64,000 bases of DNA from Cryptomeria japonica. Its lineage: Eukaryota > Streptophyta > Pinopsida > Cupressales > Cupressaceae. Where the stretch lies: the NCBI RefSeq assembly GCF_030272615.1, contig NC_081407.1, forward strand, positions 264,850,574 to 264,914,573, in the 5' to 3' direction. Within the stretch, counting starts at the first letter, position 1. Each line of letters starts with the position of its first letter. The notes below the pieces were generated by a model. That model was given only the letters and a program-made list of their open reading frames with translations, searched no databases and was not told the origin of the DNA. Below, piece after piece: positions 47,501 to 59,141 of the stretch. Position numbers and translations under genes: made by a program.

Positions 47501-50087
47501 AGATCATATTAAGATCCTTCGTCAAATCTTTGAAAGGATTCGTAAATATCACATGCGCTTGAATCCCTGAAAATGTGTTTTTGGTGTGGATAGTGGAAAA
47601 CTATTAGGATTCATAGTTTCGCATCATGGGATTGAGGTGGATACTAAGAAAATAGATGCTATTGTCAACATGCCACCTCCTAGAAATGTGTCTCAACTCA
47701 AAAGCTTACAAGGAAAAATTCAAGCTATTTGTAGGTTTGTATCTCAACTTGCGGATCGTACTTTTCCTTTCACTCAACTTCTCAAAAAGAATATCACTTT
47801 TCAATGGAATGAGGATTGTCAGCAAGCATTTGACGATTTAAAAATGTATTTGGCTAATCCTCCTATCCTTCGACCGGCTGAACCTTCTAAACCCTTCCTT
47901 CTTTATATGGCTGCGTCCTCTCATGCTCTTGCAGCATTATTGGCACAACATGATAAATATGGTAAGGAGTGTCTGGTTTATTATATAAGTCGTACCTTAC
48001 TCGATTATGAGACCCGATATTCTGCAATAGAAAGACAATGCTTGGCCTTGGTGTTTGCAACTCAGAAATTGAGACATTATCTCTTAAATTCAGAAGTCCA
48101 CGTCATGGTAAAGTTTGATCTGTTGAAGCATCTTTTCTCTAAAACTGATTTATCAGGACGCCTAGCTAAGTGGGTTATGATGTTAACTGAATTTGACCTT
48201 AAATTTGTTTCACAAAGGGCAATTAAAGGGCAAGCGTTGATCGATCACTTAGTTGAGGCCCCTTCACCTTTCTCCTTCCCTAACCCTGAGTCTTTTCCCG
48301 ACGACTTCATCCTTTGTATAGAGAAAGATGAAACTTGGGAGTTATACTTCGATGGCTCTAAGTGTCGTACGGGATCAGGGGCAGGTGTTGTTCTGATTTC
48401 TCCTACAAAGAAGTCCATTCCCTTATCTTACCGTCTCAATTTCTTATGTACCAATAACATTTCTGAGTATGAGGCTCTTATAGCAGGAATAAAGGCAGCC
48501 TTAGCTTTGAATATAAAACACATACATATTTTTGGAGATTCTCAACTGATTATAAGACAGGTAACAGGACTGTATCAAGCAAAACAAGACAAGTTATCAC
48601 AATATAAAGACCTTGCTATCTCTTTGTTACAAAAATTTGATTCTTACACCATAGAACCTATTCCTCGAAAAGATAATCGACATGCGAACGCAATGGCATG
48701 TGTGGCTTCTCTTGTATCTTTAGAGGACCCCGTGGTTGATCTTAAATTTGTTATTCACAACCTTACTTCTCCAGCTATTGTAGATGATTCCAGCCTGGTG
48801 ACATGTTGCGACTTCATAGACTCAGATGAATGGTACTCGCATATCGTAAGATACTTGACTGACGGTACCTTTCCTGATTCCACCAATAGGAACACCAGGG
48901 CTAGAGTTCACAAGTTGTCTGCTAGGTATATCATTCTTTCTAATGTTCTTTACCGAAGGGGTTATAACGGTCTTCTCCTTCGCTGTCTTAACAAATCAAA
49001 AATCCCTATTGCTCTTGAAGAGGCGCATTCAGGTGCCTGTGGGGGGCATTTTGGAGGTAAATCCTTGGTTCAAAGATTACTTCGAATGGGATATTATTGG
49101 CAAACAATGCAACAGGATTCTTTTTCATTTGTTAAGAAATGTCATCAATGCCAACAACACAATAATTTGATTCATGCTCCTGCCCAAGAACTCCGTTCTC
49201 AGGTAGCTTCTTGGCCTTTCTCTGCATGGGGGTTGGATCTCATCGGTAAAATATCTCCTTCATCTCAAGGACATGTTTTCATTATAACCGCAACAGATTA
49301 CTTTACAAAGTGGGTAGAAGCTGTTCCTCTTCGCTCCACTACAGCTGAAGTGATTTGTCAATTTCTTCTAGAAAACATTATTTCTCGATTTGGAATACCT
49401 TCCACTATAATCTCTGATAATGGGACATCATTTAAGAATAAAGACGTGAAGCAATTCCTCAAGAAATATCATATCAAACATCGATTTTCTACACCATACT
49501 ATCCTCAATCAAATGGTCAAGCCGAATCATCCAATAAAATAATCAAACAAATTCTTCGCAAAACTGTGAATAAGCATGGTAAGGATTGGAGTACTCAGCT
49601 AATCTATGCTCTTTGGGCCTACCGAACGAGTATACGAATTGCCATGGGAACTACTCCTTATAATCTTGTTTATGGTGCTGATGCTATTATGCCTTTAGAA
49701 TTAGAGATTCCATCACTTAGAGTTTCTCTCAAAGGTATAATAGATGATGACTCCTATAGAGAACAAAGACTTCAACAGCTTGAGATGCTTGATGAACAGC
49801 GTATAAATGCTCTTGAGCATATTCAAGCATATCACAAAACTCTACAACGAAACTATAATGATAAGGTTATTCAACGTTCCTTCTCAGTGGGTGACTTAGT
49901 GCTCTATGAGAATCAGCGCAATGTGAATGCCTTACCTGAAGAAAAGGGAAAATTCAGTCCTAATTGGCTTGGACCGTATATCGTTATTGAAGATTATGGA
50001 TCAGGTGCTTACAAAATAGCGGATGTAGACGGTACGTCTCTTAAAGACCCTATAAACGCTATGCACTTGCATAGATACTATGCTTAA
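44544..50087 (+). pseudogene. Element T polyprotein: protease, RT, RNase H, second RNase H, integrase; three TGA stops
   Basis: One frame of 1,847 codons is interrupted by TGA at 45570, 47178 and 47568. Residues 1-342 have no recognisable capsid or CCHC knuckle but end in the linker usual before plant gypsy proteases. The protease shows TLVDNGSGLNVC (Asp at 45582) and LLLGRPWIH. The RT runs from about 46990, with YVDD at 47463-47474. The retroviral-type RNase H region covers about 47880-48260. A second, archaeal-type RNase H has LYFDGSKC (D 48351), SEYEAL (E 48471) and FGDSQL (D 48537). The integrase has an HHCC finger (AHSGACGGHFGG...CHQCQQH), then D 49236, D 49416 and E 49524. It would copy RNA to DNA and integrate it; the stops make this copy inactive. 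The start is the first ATG after the primer site. Confidence 0.9.
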
Positions 50088-50604
50088 TTCCTCATTCCTT
50101 ATCATTTATCTATTTCCTTTCTCACTTTTTCAAAATTGGATAATATGTTAACATATCTTTGTTAGAGCAAGTAGAATTAAATGATGTTTTGTTTAAATCT
50201 ATATTGCTTCGTTCCTGACAAGCATGTGTCTTTACTTTATGGTTTGTCTTGAATTCATTTATGTAAATTACAAAAGATTTACATTTTCATCATGTTGACA
50301 TATTATACAATGTTTTTATGTGTTAAGTTGAATCATGTCATGTTGTGTTTAAATTCAAATTAAATCACATTGGTTATATGATTCGTAGGCTTAATACATA
50401 CTTTCTTCCTTATCATCAATGTAGTACTTGATTAAAAATTTTAATTAAGTCACACGTGTATCAATTTAATCATGGAGCATTGAGAAATCAATCACATGGA
50501 AATTAAATTCAAAACATACATGTACATCTACCAAATGTATTAACTTTAATCACAATACACATTGTTTAGGCATTAAAGATAACACGTTTGAAACAAAGAA
50601 GCAT

Positions 50605-50605
50605 G

Positions 50606-50641
<36 letters not shown>
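50605..50641. repeat. (TA)n(TG)n microsatellite
   Basis: A run of TA dinucleotides passes into about twelve TG dinucleotides, between the polyprotein end and the antisense gene end. The rest of 50088-50702 is AT-rich with no gene. Confidence 0.95.
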
Positions 50642-50702
50642 GATCAATATACAAAGGTCAGTCACTACACATCCAAAATGTGACCTACCCTACATCATAA
50701 AA

Positions 50703-53233
50703 TCATCTCCTATCCCTAGGGTTGGTGGCTGGAGAGTGACGACTAGATGCTCCCTCCTGATCCGGCCGTGCAGGTGGACCCATGGGGGTATACCGTGATA
50801 TAGATTGTGAATGGCTCTGAGAGGAACTCCTACGATCCCTATCCATAGGGATAGCGCGATACGAGGTAGCCTCGGCCTGAGCTACTGCTAGATCACACTG
50901 TGCTCGCTGAAGGTCCTCTGATAGAGCCCGCTCTCTCTCCCTCCATATCTCTACCTATACTCGAAATGGGGAAAACAAATCATCATGCCGACCCGCGTTC
51001 CCTTGAGGTCTATAAGCAACCTGTGAGGAACTAGGGATCTGCGCTGTCGTAGAGATATCTGTCATTGCTTGCTGGATCAAGGAGCGCCACTCCTGCACAT
51101 TAGCTGTAGCAGTAGAACAGATTTTGTGTTAGTACCATTTTATATCATCAAAACATCAATCAATCAATTTAAACCTACTATACCTGGATCTCCCTCACGC
51201 CAGTAGGGATCGTGATATGGTAGCATCTATGACTGGGAACTACTAGGCTCCCCACGCTTGAACGATCTATGCGTGATAGGTGCAGGTCTTCGTAGCGCCT
51301 CGTGTTCCCCCTCTTGGGGAATAACGGGAGGATCTAAGGCTACGGTATCATCCCCTGAATGGTGAGGAGCTGCATCTGACTCCTCCTCATCATCTCTATC
51401 CTCCTCCTCCTCTCTATCCTCATCCTCCCCGTCATCCTCATCCTCATCTGCATCCTCGTTCTCCTCATCATCATCTCTCTCCTCCTCATCATCATCCTCG
51501 TCCTCCTCCTCCTCGGCACTAGGCTGATCTCCTATAGGCGGATCAGGACCTCCTGCCTCCTCATGACCCTCTCCCTCCTCTGGCTCCTCTGACCTGGATC
51601 CCTGATCCTCATCTCGGTCTCCATGCCTCCATGGACCTGGATGGCCTGTCAGGTGATCTGGTGGAAAGATAGGCCCTGGGTATGATCTCACAAACCAGGA
51701 ATGATACCTGCGCTGTGCCCCGGGGTCTGCAGCATAATCAGTGACCACATCCTGATCGGACCCCTCTATATCTGTGATCTCGATATCATCTATCGTCAGT
51801 CTCGCTACTGCTCTGGGTCTCAGAAGGACTCGCGAGTGTCGAGTGTAGATGGGCACATCGGCTGGGACACACTTCTCTAGCCCGAACTGCCTTCGTACTC
51901 GGTCAAAGTAGAATGGGACTATGATATGTGGATATCGTCCTCTCATTAGGCAGTTCCTCTGTAGGCATGCTAACTGTCTCTCCATCCCATCCCATCTGTG
52001 CATCCGCAGATATGGTCTCCACACGATCACCTCGGCTGTCAATCTGTCAACTATCACTCTCCAATACAATAGATCTCCAAATCTCCACTCGCTGATAAGT
52101 GGATAAGCAAATACCCTAGGTCGCTCGCTAGCCGTACTCATCGGATAGCCGACAGGCCTGGTGCATGTAAAGTGCTCAAATATCCACACCTGCAGAAGTG
52201 TGCATGTCATCAAGCTGCAACCCTGTCCGAAAACATACTCCTCGAGGTCGTGATAGAGATGTGCAAGCATACTCTGACCCCAGGCATATACTCTCTTGTG
52301 TCTCTCCATAGCCCTGATGCACCACGTGAGACCCCCATGCATGTGTGTACCTCGCCCATTAGGGCAGACAACTAGTGCAATGATGGCTATCATAAGACGT
52401 CTCATGAGGGGCACCTCTCCTGTAGGATGTAAGAGCCAGCTGACCATGATACGACCTCTCGTCTCGCTTGGCATGACTCTCCCTATGCAATATACCTGCT
52501 CCCTCTGATGATCCTCTACTGACCGATCGGTCACATATGTCACGGTAGCTCCTCTGATCGGTAGGCGAAGAATGCGGTACACATCCTCAAGTGTCATCGT
52601 CATCTCCCCTATTGGAAGATGGAACATGCATGTGTCAGGATCCCACCGTTCCATGAATGCCATCAACATCACGGGATGAAATCGGATGGCCGGCATAAGA
52701 ATCATAGACCACAAACCTACTATCGACAATGTGTCTCTCTCTGCCTGAGTGATTCGGGGAATCTGATCTCGCAAACTACGTAGAATCTGTCCCGCCGTGT
52801 GCTCTCTCATATACGGGAGACCCTGCATCACAAAAACATAACTATAATTAGTACTCAATCATCAAAAACCATTCATGCAAAACTGTCGAACATCGTATGC
52901 TAACCCTGGCATCTCTTGCCAAGTCCTGATTGGGGCCATGGTGCCTTGTCAGGGACCATGGCGCCCTGAAGGGACCATGGTGCCCTCAAGGGACCATGGC
53001 GCCCTGAGGGGACCATGGCGCCCTGAAGGGACCATGGCGCCCCACAGGGACCATGGTGCCCTGTGTGGGACCCACGGTCGGGTTCTAGGGTCCGCAAACG
53101 ATCACAGAAAGTCAAATGCAGAAAATCAAAAGTCAACGTTCAGTCAACTCACCTCGTCCAGTGGCTCGTCGTCGATCACGGCCTGTCGCATGATCTCAAT
53201 CCTCGTGGGACGCTCCGGTCATCGTGAAGGCAT
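50703..53233 (-). pseudogene. Antisense plant mobile domain (PMD) gene inside T, three apparent exons
   Basis: Exon 2 (52822-51184) carries the PMD: FHLPIGEMTMTLEDVYRIL (about 52625-52570), HGGLTWCIRAMERHKRVYAW, LLQVWIFEHF and YFDRVRRQFGLEKCVP, matching the MAIN/MAIL1/PP7-long-form domain family. A very acidic tail follows (about 51530-51360). Exon 1 ends ...DEPLDE at a GTGAGT donor (53152-53147), and exon 2 begins after TTTTTGTGATGCAG (52823), phase 0. A second donor, GTATAG (51183), pairs with an acceptor, TGCTACAG, ending at 51104. Exon 3 (51103-50703) stays in frame to TGA apart from one stop. Stops lie at 53221-53219 (bypassed if the ATG at 53191 is used), 51229-51227 and 50957-50955. 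Cellular PMD proteins act in the nucleus in gene and TE silencing; the role here is unknown. Confidence 0.78.
52932..53067. repeat. 19-20 bp tandem repeat in intron 1 of the antisense gene
   Basis: About seven units follow the form gggaccatggcgccctgaa with small changes (gtgcc for cgcc, caa/gag/aca at the end). They fill much of the 330-nt intron 52823-53152. No spacers separate them. The core resembles the LTR repeat and the U3 hairpin arm (gggaccgtggcgccc). Confidence 0.85.
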
Positions 53234-53797
53234 GATGATGGCTATGTGGGCTCCGCTGCAATGAACAATACTCAGAATCAACAAAGTGACAAATGCAAAT
53301 GTCTCTTTCCAGGTATATACGTTCATTCCTTTACATTTACTTTCAAAACCCTAATTTTCCTCTTTCACTCATTTCATCATAACTTGAGTTTGGGAGATGC
53401 AATTTTCGAACCATTTGTTGTGTAGGAATCGTATTTTCGTTCCCCTACTCTCGGGATGTTCCAAAAAGTGCTCTGATGAAGCCTTTTCAGTGAACATCCC
53501 TCATCAACACTCTCTTACACAATTTGTCGTAAGTAAACATGCTACCCTGTTTCACCTCCCTAATAAGCAAGTCGAAACAGGGGGGGCATATAGCTACTCG
53601 CAAATTTCATCACCTTCCTTAGTAAGCATTAGGTGATTTTGTGATCTAATGTGTGTTTTGTAGGGTACGGTTCCTAACTATGTACTGCAGATACCGTTGG
53701 GGGCTTCGTCCGACAACTTATGGATATATCCTTTTTCAAATGATGTTTACTTTCTGTACTTTAGCTTGCATATGCACGTAGTACTCATATGACCGCT

Positions 53798-53812
53798 AAA
53801 GTGGGGGCTAAA
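53798..53812 (+). promoter_or_regulatory. Element T polypurine tract
   Basis: The purine-rich run aaagtgggggctaaa directly precedes the 3' LTR start TGTAAC. The 53234-53797 stretch before it holds no gene that I can support. Confidence 0.75.
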
Positions 53813-55458
53813 TGTAACATCATAAATTGTACACACTTGCTAAAGCAGTACAATTTAATACCTAGTTTAGCAACCGCCTTGGCGCAGTTGCATTTTGCAT
53901 TTCATTTCCTCTTTAGCACTTAATTAATCAAATTAATTAGGTCTAAAGGTTCTATTTCATCATTTTCCACATCATAAAGTCGGGCCCTTTCATTAAAGCG
54001 TGCCCCTTTCATTTTATTCTTCTAATACACTACTTAATCAAAAACCCTAATTAGGCCCTATTTTGAGCTTGGGGGCTTGATTTCGGGGGTCAAAACATCT
54101 CGAAATCACCTGTAACTTCGGGATTCTCTCTAAAATCATCATATCTAACGGCCCTGAAAATTTGGTGAAAAGTTGTCAGGACCGTGGCGCCCGGAGTGCA
54201 CACGGTCCCGGACATTTTTCCCAAAATTTTAGGAGCGCGATCCAATCATAAAATAAAGCTTAACCCCAAGAAATTGGCGGGATATTCAATCTCTAGTTCG
54301 GCCAAAAGACGAAATTACGACCTAGGGTTTCATACATAAGAGCTCTCTTTCTTCATTTGAAGGGATCCGGAATTTTGTTTTCAGGAACCTCATATGCAGT
54401 GAAAGAGCAGATCTTTGAAGACTTCAACAACATTCAACATCCCTCTATCAAGCATTTGTCAAATCCATTCATCCATTTAGGGCTTGGAAGACATTGAAGA
54501 ACAATAGGAGATCACCGACTGAAGATTGGCTTGTACCTCTCCCTTGGGGGTTGGGTATGGTTTCATGTTGTTTTCATGTCTTTGCATAAGCTTCAATATA
54601 TCATTTATCCATGCTTTAGATCACTTTGCATCTTGATTTAGAGCATTTACATTATCATTAACAAGAATTAGGGTTTACTTTCTAGGTTGCTCTAGTTTGC
54701 TTACTTGCATTTTAGATCTTGCACACACACAAGGTCTGCACACACATTACTTTTACAATACAACTTGGCTATTCGTGGAGGTGGAAATCACCGAAGTGGG
54801 GGTTTGACTAAGGCAAAACCCTATATAGCCACCCAAACATCCTTTTCAGATATAAGTGCAGGTTTTGAGACTCGGACGACGTCGCAGGTTGCAGATCCGG
54901 AAGAAGCAGGTCGAGACAGCACCCCACATCAAATTGCAGAGCAAGATACCAGGACAGGGGCGTGGGGCGCCCTGGTCCTGCCAGGACAGGGGCACTGGGC
55001 GCCCTAGTCCCTGGGACAGAGGCGCTGGGCGCCCTGGTCCTCCTGACAGACAGCATTTCAGACAGTTTCCAGAGTGCAAAATAGCAGTTTCAGGTGCAGA
55101 ATCGGGACAGTGGCGCCCGCGCCCCCGTTCCGAACATTCCCACTCAGATTTTGACTCCAGGTACGCATTTGCATTCTTGTCTTATCTTTGTATTTACAGC
55201 TTTCCATTGTTTAAGTTCAATTCTGCAATCTTGTTATTAGTTCATACTTGCATTCTAGGGTTAGGAATTGAACTTGCATAATCTTACCTTTCAATTACAA
55301 CAAAGGAATAGAAACCCTAATAGGTAGCCCGTGGCTCTCTCTTTCACAAAAAGAAGTAGCCAATTGTGTGATACCTCTAGGCTCTTTCGTATTCCGTAAT
55401 GTGTGACAAAAGGTAGGATTAGGGCATGATAACCTAGTCTCTCTTTTTCCCCCACACA
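53813..55458 (+). repeat. Element T 3' LTR (1,646 bp)
   Basis: Collinear with the 5' LTR. A single base is missing near 54666 and 12 bases near 55090; other differences are almost all C/T or G/A. It ends CCCCCACACA and is followed by the TSD caatg. Confidence 0.93.
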
Positions 55459-55463
55459 CAATG

Positions 55464-57691
55464 TTTATATCCCGAGTGTCAACATTCATTGTGAATAGAA
55501 TGTTTGACTCGAGATCAATGTTATCTTCTTTCACTTCCTCTAACTTCTTTTCAGGCTCATTTTCCATTTCAGTCGGTGCCTCTTCTACTACCAATGGGGT
55601 GTCATGTGTCGGTGGTGGTAAGTTGTCCTTAACTATGATGTCAAGTACACTACCACCCTTACTCTTACCTTTGTCTATTTTCTGATATACACTAGTAAAG
55701 GGTTTATCAACTTTCTATCTATCTTTCTCTTCCCTCTTCTCCTTTTAAACAAAGAATATATCCCATTTATCAGTTGTTTCATCTATAATCTCTTTTACTC
55801 TGTTGGCCATAAGGCTAACTTGTCGATGACCACTCACAAAAATAGTCCTATTAGCTTGAGATATTAAATCATCTATTTCTTGCTTAGAATTAACAGGATG
55901 AATGGCTAATAGTGCCTCAACCTTCAGTTTCTTATCTAACTCCATAATGGACATTCTCTTTGCTTCAAGTATCAAGTATAAATCATTAGGAAGAACATCT
56001 ATAACCTCAATAAGAACCTTCTTATATATATCCAGATACAAAATTATACTTTCCTCAATAGTATCTTTATCTGAATCCTTAAAAGAATGATAAAACTTAC
56101 TAACATTATCGAGATTTCCTTCCTAAGTTATTTCATTAATCAGCTCTTCCAGTGAAAGAGTGTCAAGTTTTTTTTGTTCTAGTTTCTTCTTTGGTGTGAC
56201 TTTCTTCTTCTGACCATTGGGCTCTCTCACCGCTTGCTATTTCTTTCTAAGTGTTCTTGATTTCTTCGGTGATGGAGCAGGTGTCGGTGAAGGTTTTCTT
56301 TTCTTTTTGTCCACCCTTTTGAATTCAGCAGCCTTATCACTATCAGAATCAGATGAGGTACCCACAAGAGAAATATGTGCTACCGATTGTTGTTCTGATT
56401 TTCTTTCTTGTTCAGCAACACCTTTCATTGGATCTAGTTTCAATAATCCCTTCTTAACAACTTCTACAAACTTCAAAGCATCTTTTATTTATTTTTCTCT
56501 TTTCTTCCTCTGCTTAAGCATAGTAACATCACTCTCTATAGTTTAAACTTTACCAAAGATCTTCTCAGTGGGTTTCGGTGGAGCATCTAGGAGTATCTTG
56601 GCGTAAGATTCCAAGATGTGTGAGTCCACTTTGTAACCCATCTCTGTTATCCAGATAGTTCTAGGTCTAATTGCATCCATCCATACTTCATCTCTCTTAA
56701 TCACAAAGCATATATGTTTGTCATATTTGTGAACAATGCTTTGGGGAATCCTTTCCCTTTGCCTCATTTTAGCTTGAAAAACTTTGAAGTACTCTTTTAC
56801 CAGTTTTTCACCATCTGAATCTATGTCGGTAATTGCCTCCTTTATCTATTTTCCAACAGAAATATCATAGGAAAAGTCCTTGCGTCCAATACTGGGAATC
56901 TCCTTTGATAAATATAGCATTAAACATACAATCAAATTCCCAAACTTGAAAGTTCCTTTCTTGTCACCTTTGATCTCGCTCAAATTTTCTAACAGTTCAT
57001 CTTTCAGCCATTCATGGATGTCAATTTTAGCATTATTCATAATCATCTCATAGGCACTATGAATGCATAAACTTGAAACAAAATTCAGCCTATTAGTATG
57101 AGCAACTTTGTATCCAATAACCATACTAGCATATTTGACATTGTTGTCAGTTATATCACTAACCCTAAGTGATTTGTTGTCAAATGTAGCACTAGTTAAG
57201 TTCATAACCTCTTTGTTTGGAATTTTCTTTTTCTTATCAGGCCTAGTGCCGGTAGAAGGTAAAGCAGTAATAACCTTAATTGCTTCCTTAGTTATTTTGA
57301 AAACTGAGTCTAACCACAAAAATTCTCCATGAACTCTGCTAAGAACATAACGGACAATCTCATCTAAGAATTCAGGCATGTGAAGGATGTCAGTGAATCC
57401 TAAATCTTCAACAATCTTGTGTTCTGGTTTGACTATACCTTGGTTGTCAATAAAAACATTCATGAACACGTTCCTTAAATCCTCGAACCCTAAATTTTCA
57501 ATATTACAATGAATGTATGCCCTAGGGTCTTCAACAAATGTGGCTCCCTTCAAGATTTTCGAAAATGCACCAATGGAGTCATCTAACTTAGCTATCTTAG
57601 GGTTGATTTTGAAGACTAGTCTAGGTCGTTTGACATTTTCCACAATAGTAGGGTTTGCAATGAATTCAAGAACGCAAGATGAAGAAGCCAT
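55464..57691 (-). pseudogene. Element X ORF2, 5' part, right of the T insertion
   Basis: Starts MASSSCVLEFIANPTIVENV at 57691, matching the Y start. Follows GEFLWLDSVFKITKEAIKVI (about 57320), LNFVSSLCIHSAYEM, and IDIHEWLKDELLENL. After a stop at 56846 the same frame continues with ICFVIKRDEVWMDAI (about 56690), a basic segment (56300-56240), ILYLDIYKKVLIEVID (about 56030) and LLAIHPVNSKQEIDDLI. The last residues before T are NVDTRDINIV. In-frame stops fall at 56846, 56543, 56237, 55745 and a few others. Together with 42715-41650 it makes about 1,098 codons. Function unknown; it is conserved in length, order and motifs with Y. Confidence 0.72.
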
Positions 57692-58065
57692 GTCGTAAGA
57701 TAAATATCTTTTAACTAAAAACTTTGGATTCCCTAAAAAACCTTGTTGCTTTGCATCTTGGATGCTAGTGCTCAACTCTGCGCTCTTCGAATGCTTGAAG
57801 CTTAGTGAGTCAAAATGAGAAATTCAAGTGCTTTATAACCAAAAAGTTAACTGTTAGTGAAGTGAATACTCAACATGTGTGCCGGTAAAGAAGAAATGTG
57901 ACTTCTTACCACCAACTGAGGGTAAATGCATGATCTTCAATTAGTTGCCTTACCCCTAAGGATTATTCCTTAGTTAGATGAAGAATCTCCTACTGGTGTA
58001 GGATTGCTCTATTCTGTCGGTGCAGAGACAGAATCATCATTCCTATGATCTCTCTTCTTGATCCA

Positions 58066-59085
58066 TTATTTAGTGAATTCTTGCTTGATTTCATTCACCT
58101 TTTCCTTGCCTTTGTTATTAGATCCTTTGTTGTTTGTTGGTACACTCTTGCTTCTACAAAGTTTTGCAATATGCCCAATCTTGTTGTATGCATAACAGGT
58201 TACATTGTTTCTTTGAATAGCTTTTCCATAACCTTGACCGGTTTGAGTTCTGCATTGATTAGATAGATGTCCAAATCTACCACAAACGTAGAATTTCACA
58301 TTCATTCTACAATTACCTGAGTTATGACCATTTTTATTACATTTGGAACATTGACCGGTGGGTAAGTTTGTATTCTGATTATTCCTAAATCTGCACTGAT
58401 TTTCTCTATGACCAAATTTGTTGCAATTAAAGCATTTGCCATTGAATTTATAAGCATTGAGTTGTCTTACCGGTTTGTTGTGATCATGATTGTTTGCAGT
58501 TCCTGAACTTTCTCCATGTTCAAATCCAAGTCCAACTGTTTCTCCATCAGGTTTTTGACTTTTCAACATATCATCAAGCTTTTCTGAACTCTTCTTGAAT
58601 TTGTCTTTGTATTCATTTGCAGTAACCAACTCACCTTCCAAAGTACTAACTTGTCTCATTAGATCCTCTTTGTCATGTTGCATGTGAATCAAATCTACTT
58701 TAAGCATATCATTTTTATAACTAAGCCTTAGAGATTCATCTGATCTTTCATTAAGTCCTCTAGCCAAATCTTCCTCATTCCTCTTTCTATCTTCAATATC
58801 CTTACATAGTCTCATGGTTAAATCTTGCATCTCATTCCTCATGATAATGTTCTCTTGTCTCAATTTCTGTGCAATATCTCTGAGAGTTTTCTTTTCTTCA
58901 TCATCTTGGTTTTGCAGTTGCACATGCAATTCTTTTCTCTTATTCTTTGCTATCACCAGGTTTTCTTGAAGTGCTTTGATGAATTCCCGAGCAGTTCTGA
59001 GTTCATCTTCCAGTTTGATATTCTTCAATTTTTCTGCATCAAAATCTTCAAGAGCTCCTACCAATTGTTGTCTCAAACTTTCCAT
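58066..59085 (-). CDS. Element X ORF1: coiled coil plus CCHC knuckles, uninterrupted
   Basis: The open frame of about 340 codons (the frame extends upstream to 59130) begins MESLRQQLVGALEDFD, as in Y. A long coiled coil (about residues 10-190) is followed by CFNCNKFGHRENQC and CSKCNKNGHNSGNC, both canonical C-x2-C-x4-H-x4-C. The third knuckle has Phe for the first Cys (FYVCGRFGHLSNQC) and the fourth Tyr for the second Cys (CYAYNKIGHIAKLC). Y keeps the Cys at both places, so these are X-specific losses. It lies directly downstream of the primer site. The likely role is RNA binding/nucleocapsid of a Gag-like protein; no capsid domain is identifiable by eye. Confidence 0.72.
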   Translation of the reverse strand: MESLRQQLVGALEDFDAEKLKNIKLEDELRTAREFIKALQENLVIAKNKRKELHVQLQNQDDEEKKTLRDIAQKLRQENIIMRNEMQDLTMRLCKDIEDRKRNEEDLARGLNERSDESLRLSYKNDMLKVDLIHMQHDKEDLMRQVSTLEGELVTANEYKDKFKKSSEKLDDMLKSQKPDGETVGLGFEHGESSGTANNHDHNKPVRQLNAYKFNGKCFNCNKFGHRENQCRFRNNQNTNLPTGQCSKCNKNGHNSGNCRMNVKFYVCGRFGHLSNQCRTQTGQGYGKAIQRNNVTCYAYNKIGHIAKLCRSKSVPTNNKGSNNKGKEKVNEIKQEFTK

Positions 59086-59141
59086 TGGTACCAGTTTCAA
59101 AATATTCCTCAAGTTGTTAGGCTTCTGCAAATAGAGGACCA

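Larger units (their letters stand above)
42716..55458 (+). mobile_element. Element T: Tat-like Ty3/gypsy retrotransposon with antisense PMD gene, TSD caatg
   Basis: The element is 12,743 bp. The 5' LTR is 1,659 bp, the 3' LTR 1,646 bp, and the perfect duplication caatg lies at 42711-42715 and 55459-55463. It has a primer site, a polyprotein with protease, RT, RNase H, a second RNase H and integrase, a 3.7-kb region downstream holding an antisense gene, and a PPT. By eye the LTRs differ at about 35 positions (near 2 percent), mostly transitions, plus one 1-bp and one 12-bp indel. It is therefore the youngest datable insertion here. It is broken by three stops in the polyprotein. Family call: dual RNase H order and antisense extra ORF fit the plant Tat lineage. 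Confidence 0.92.

Noticed and set aside
52932-53067. CRISPR-like regular repeats
   Set aside because: The 19-20 bp units are contiguous without spacers, lie in a plant retroelement, and no cas genes exist. It is a minisatellite.
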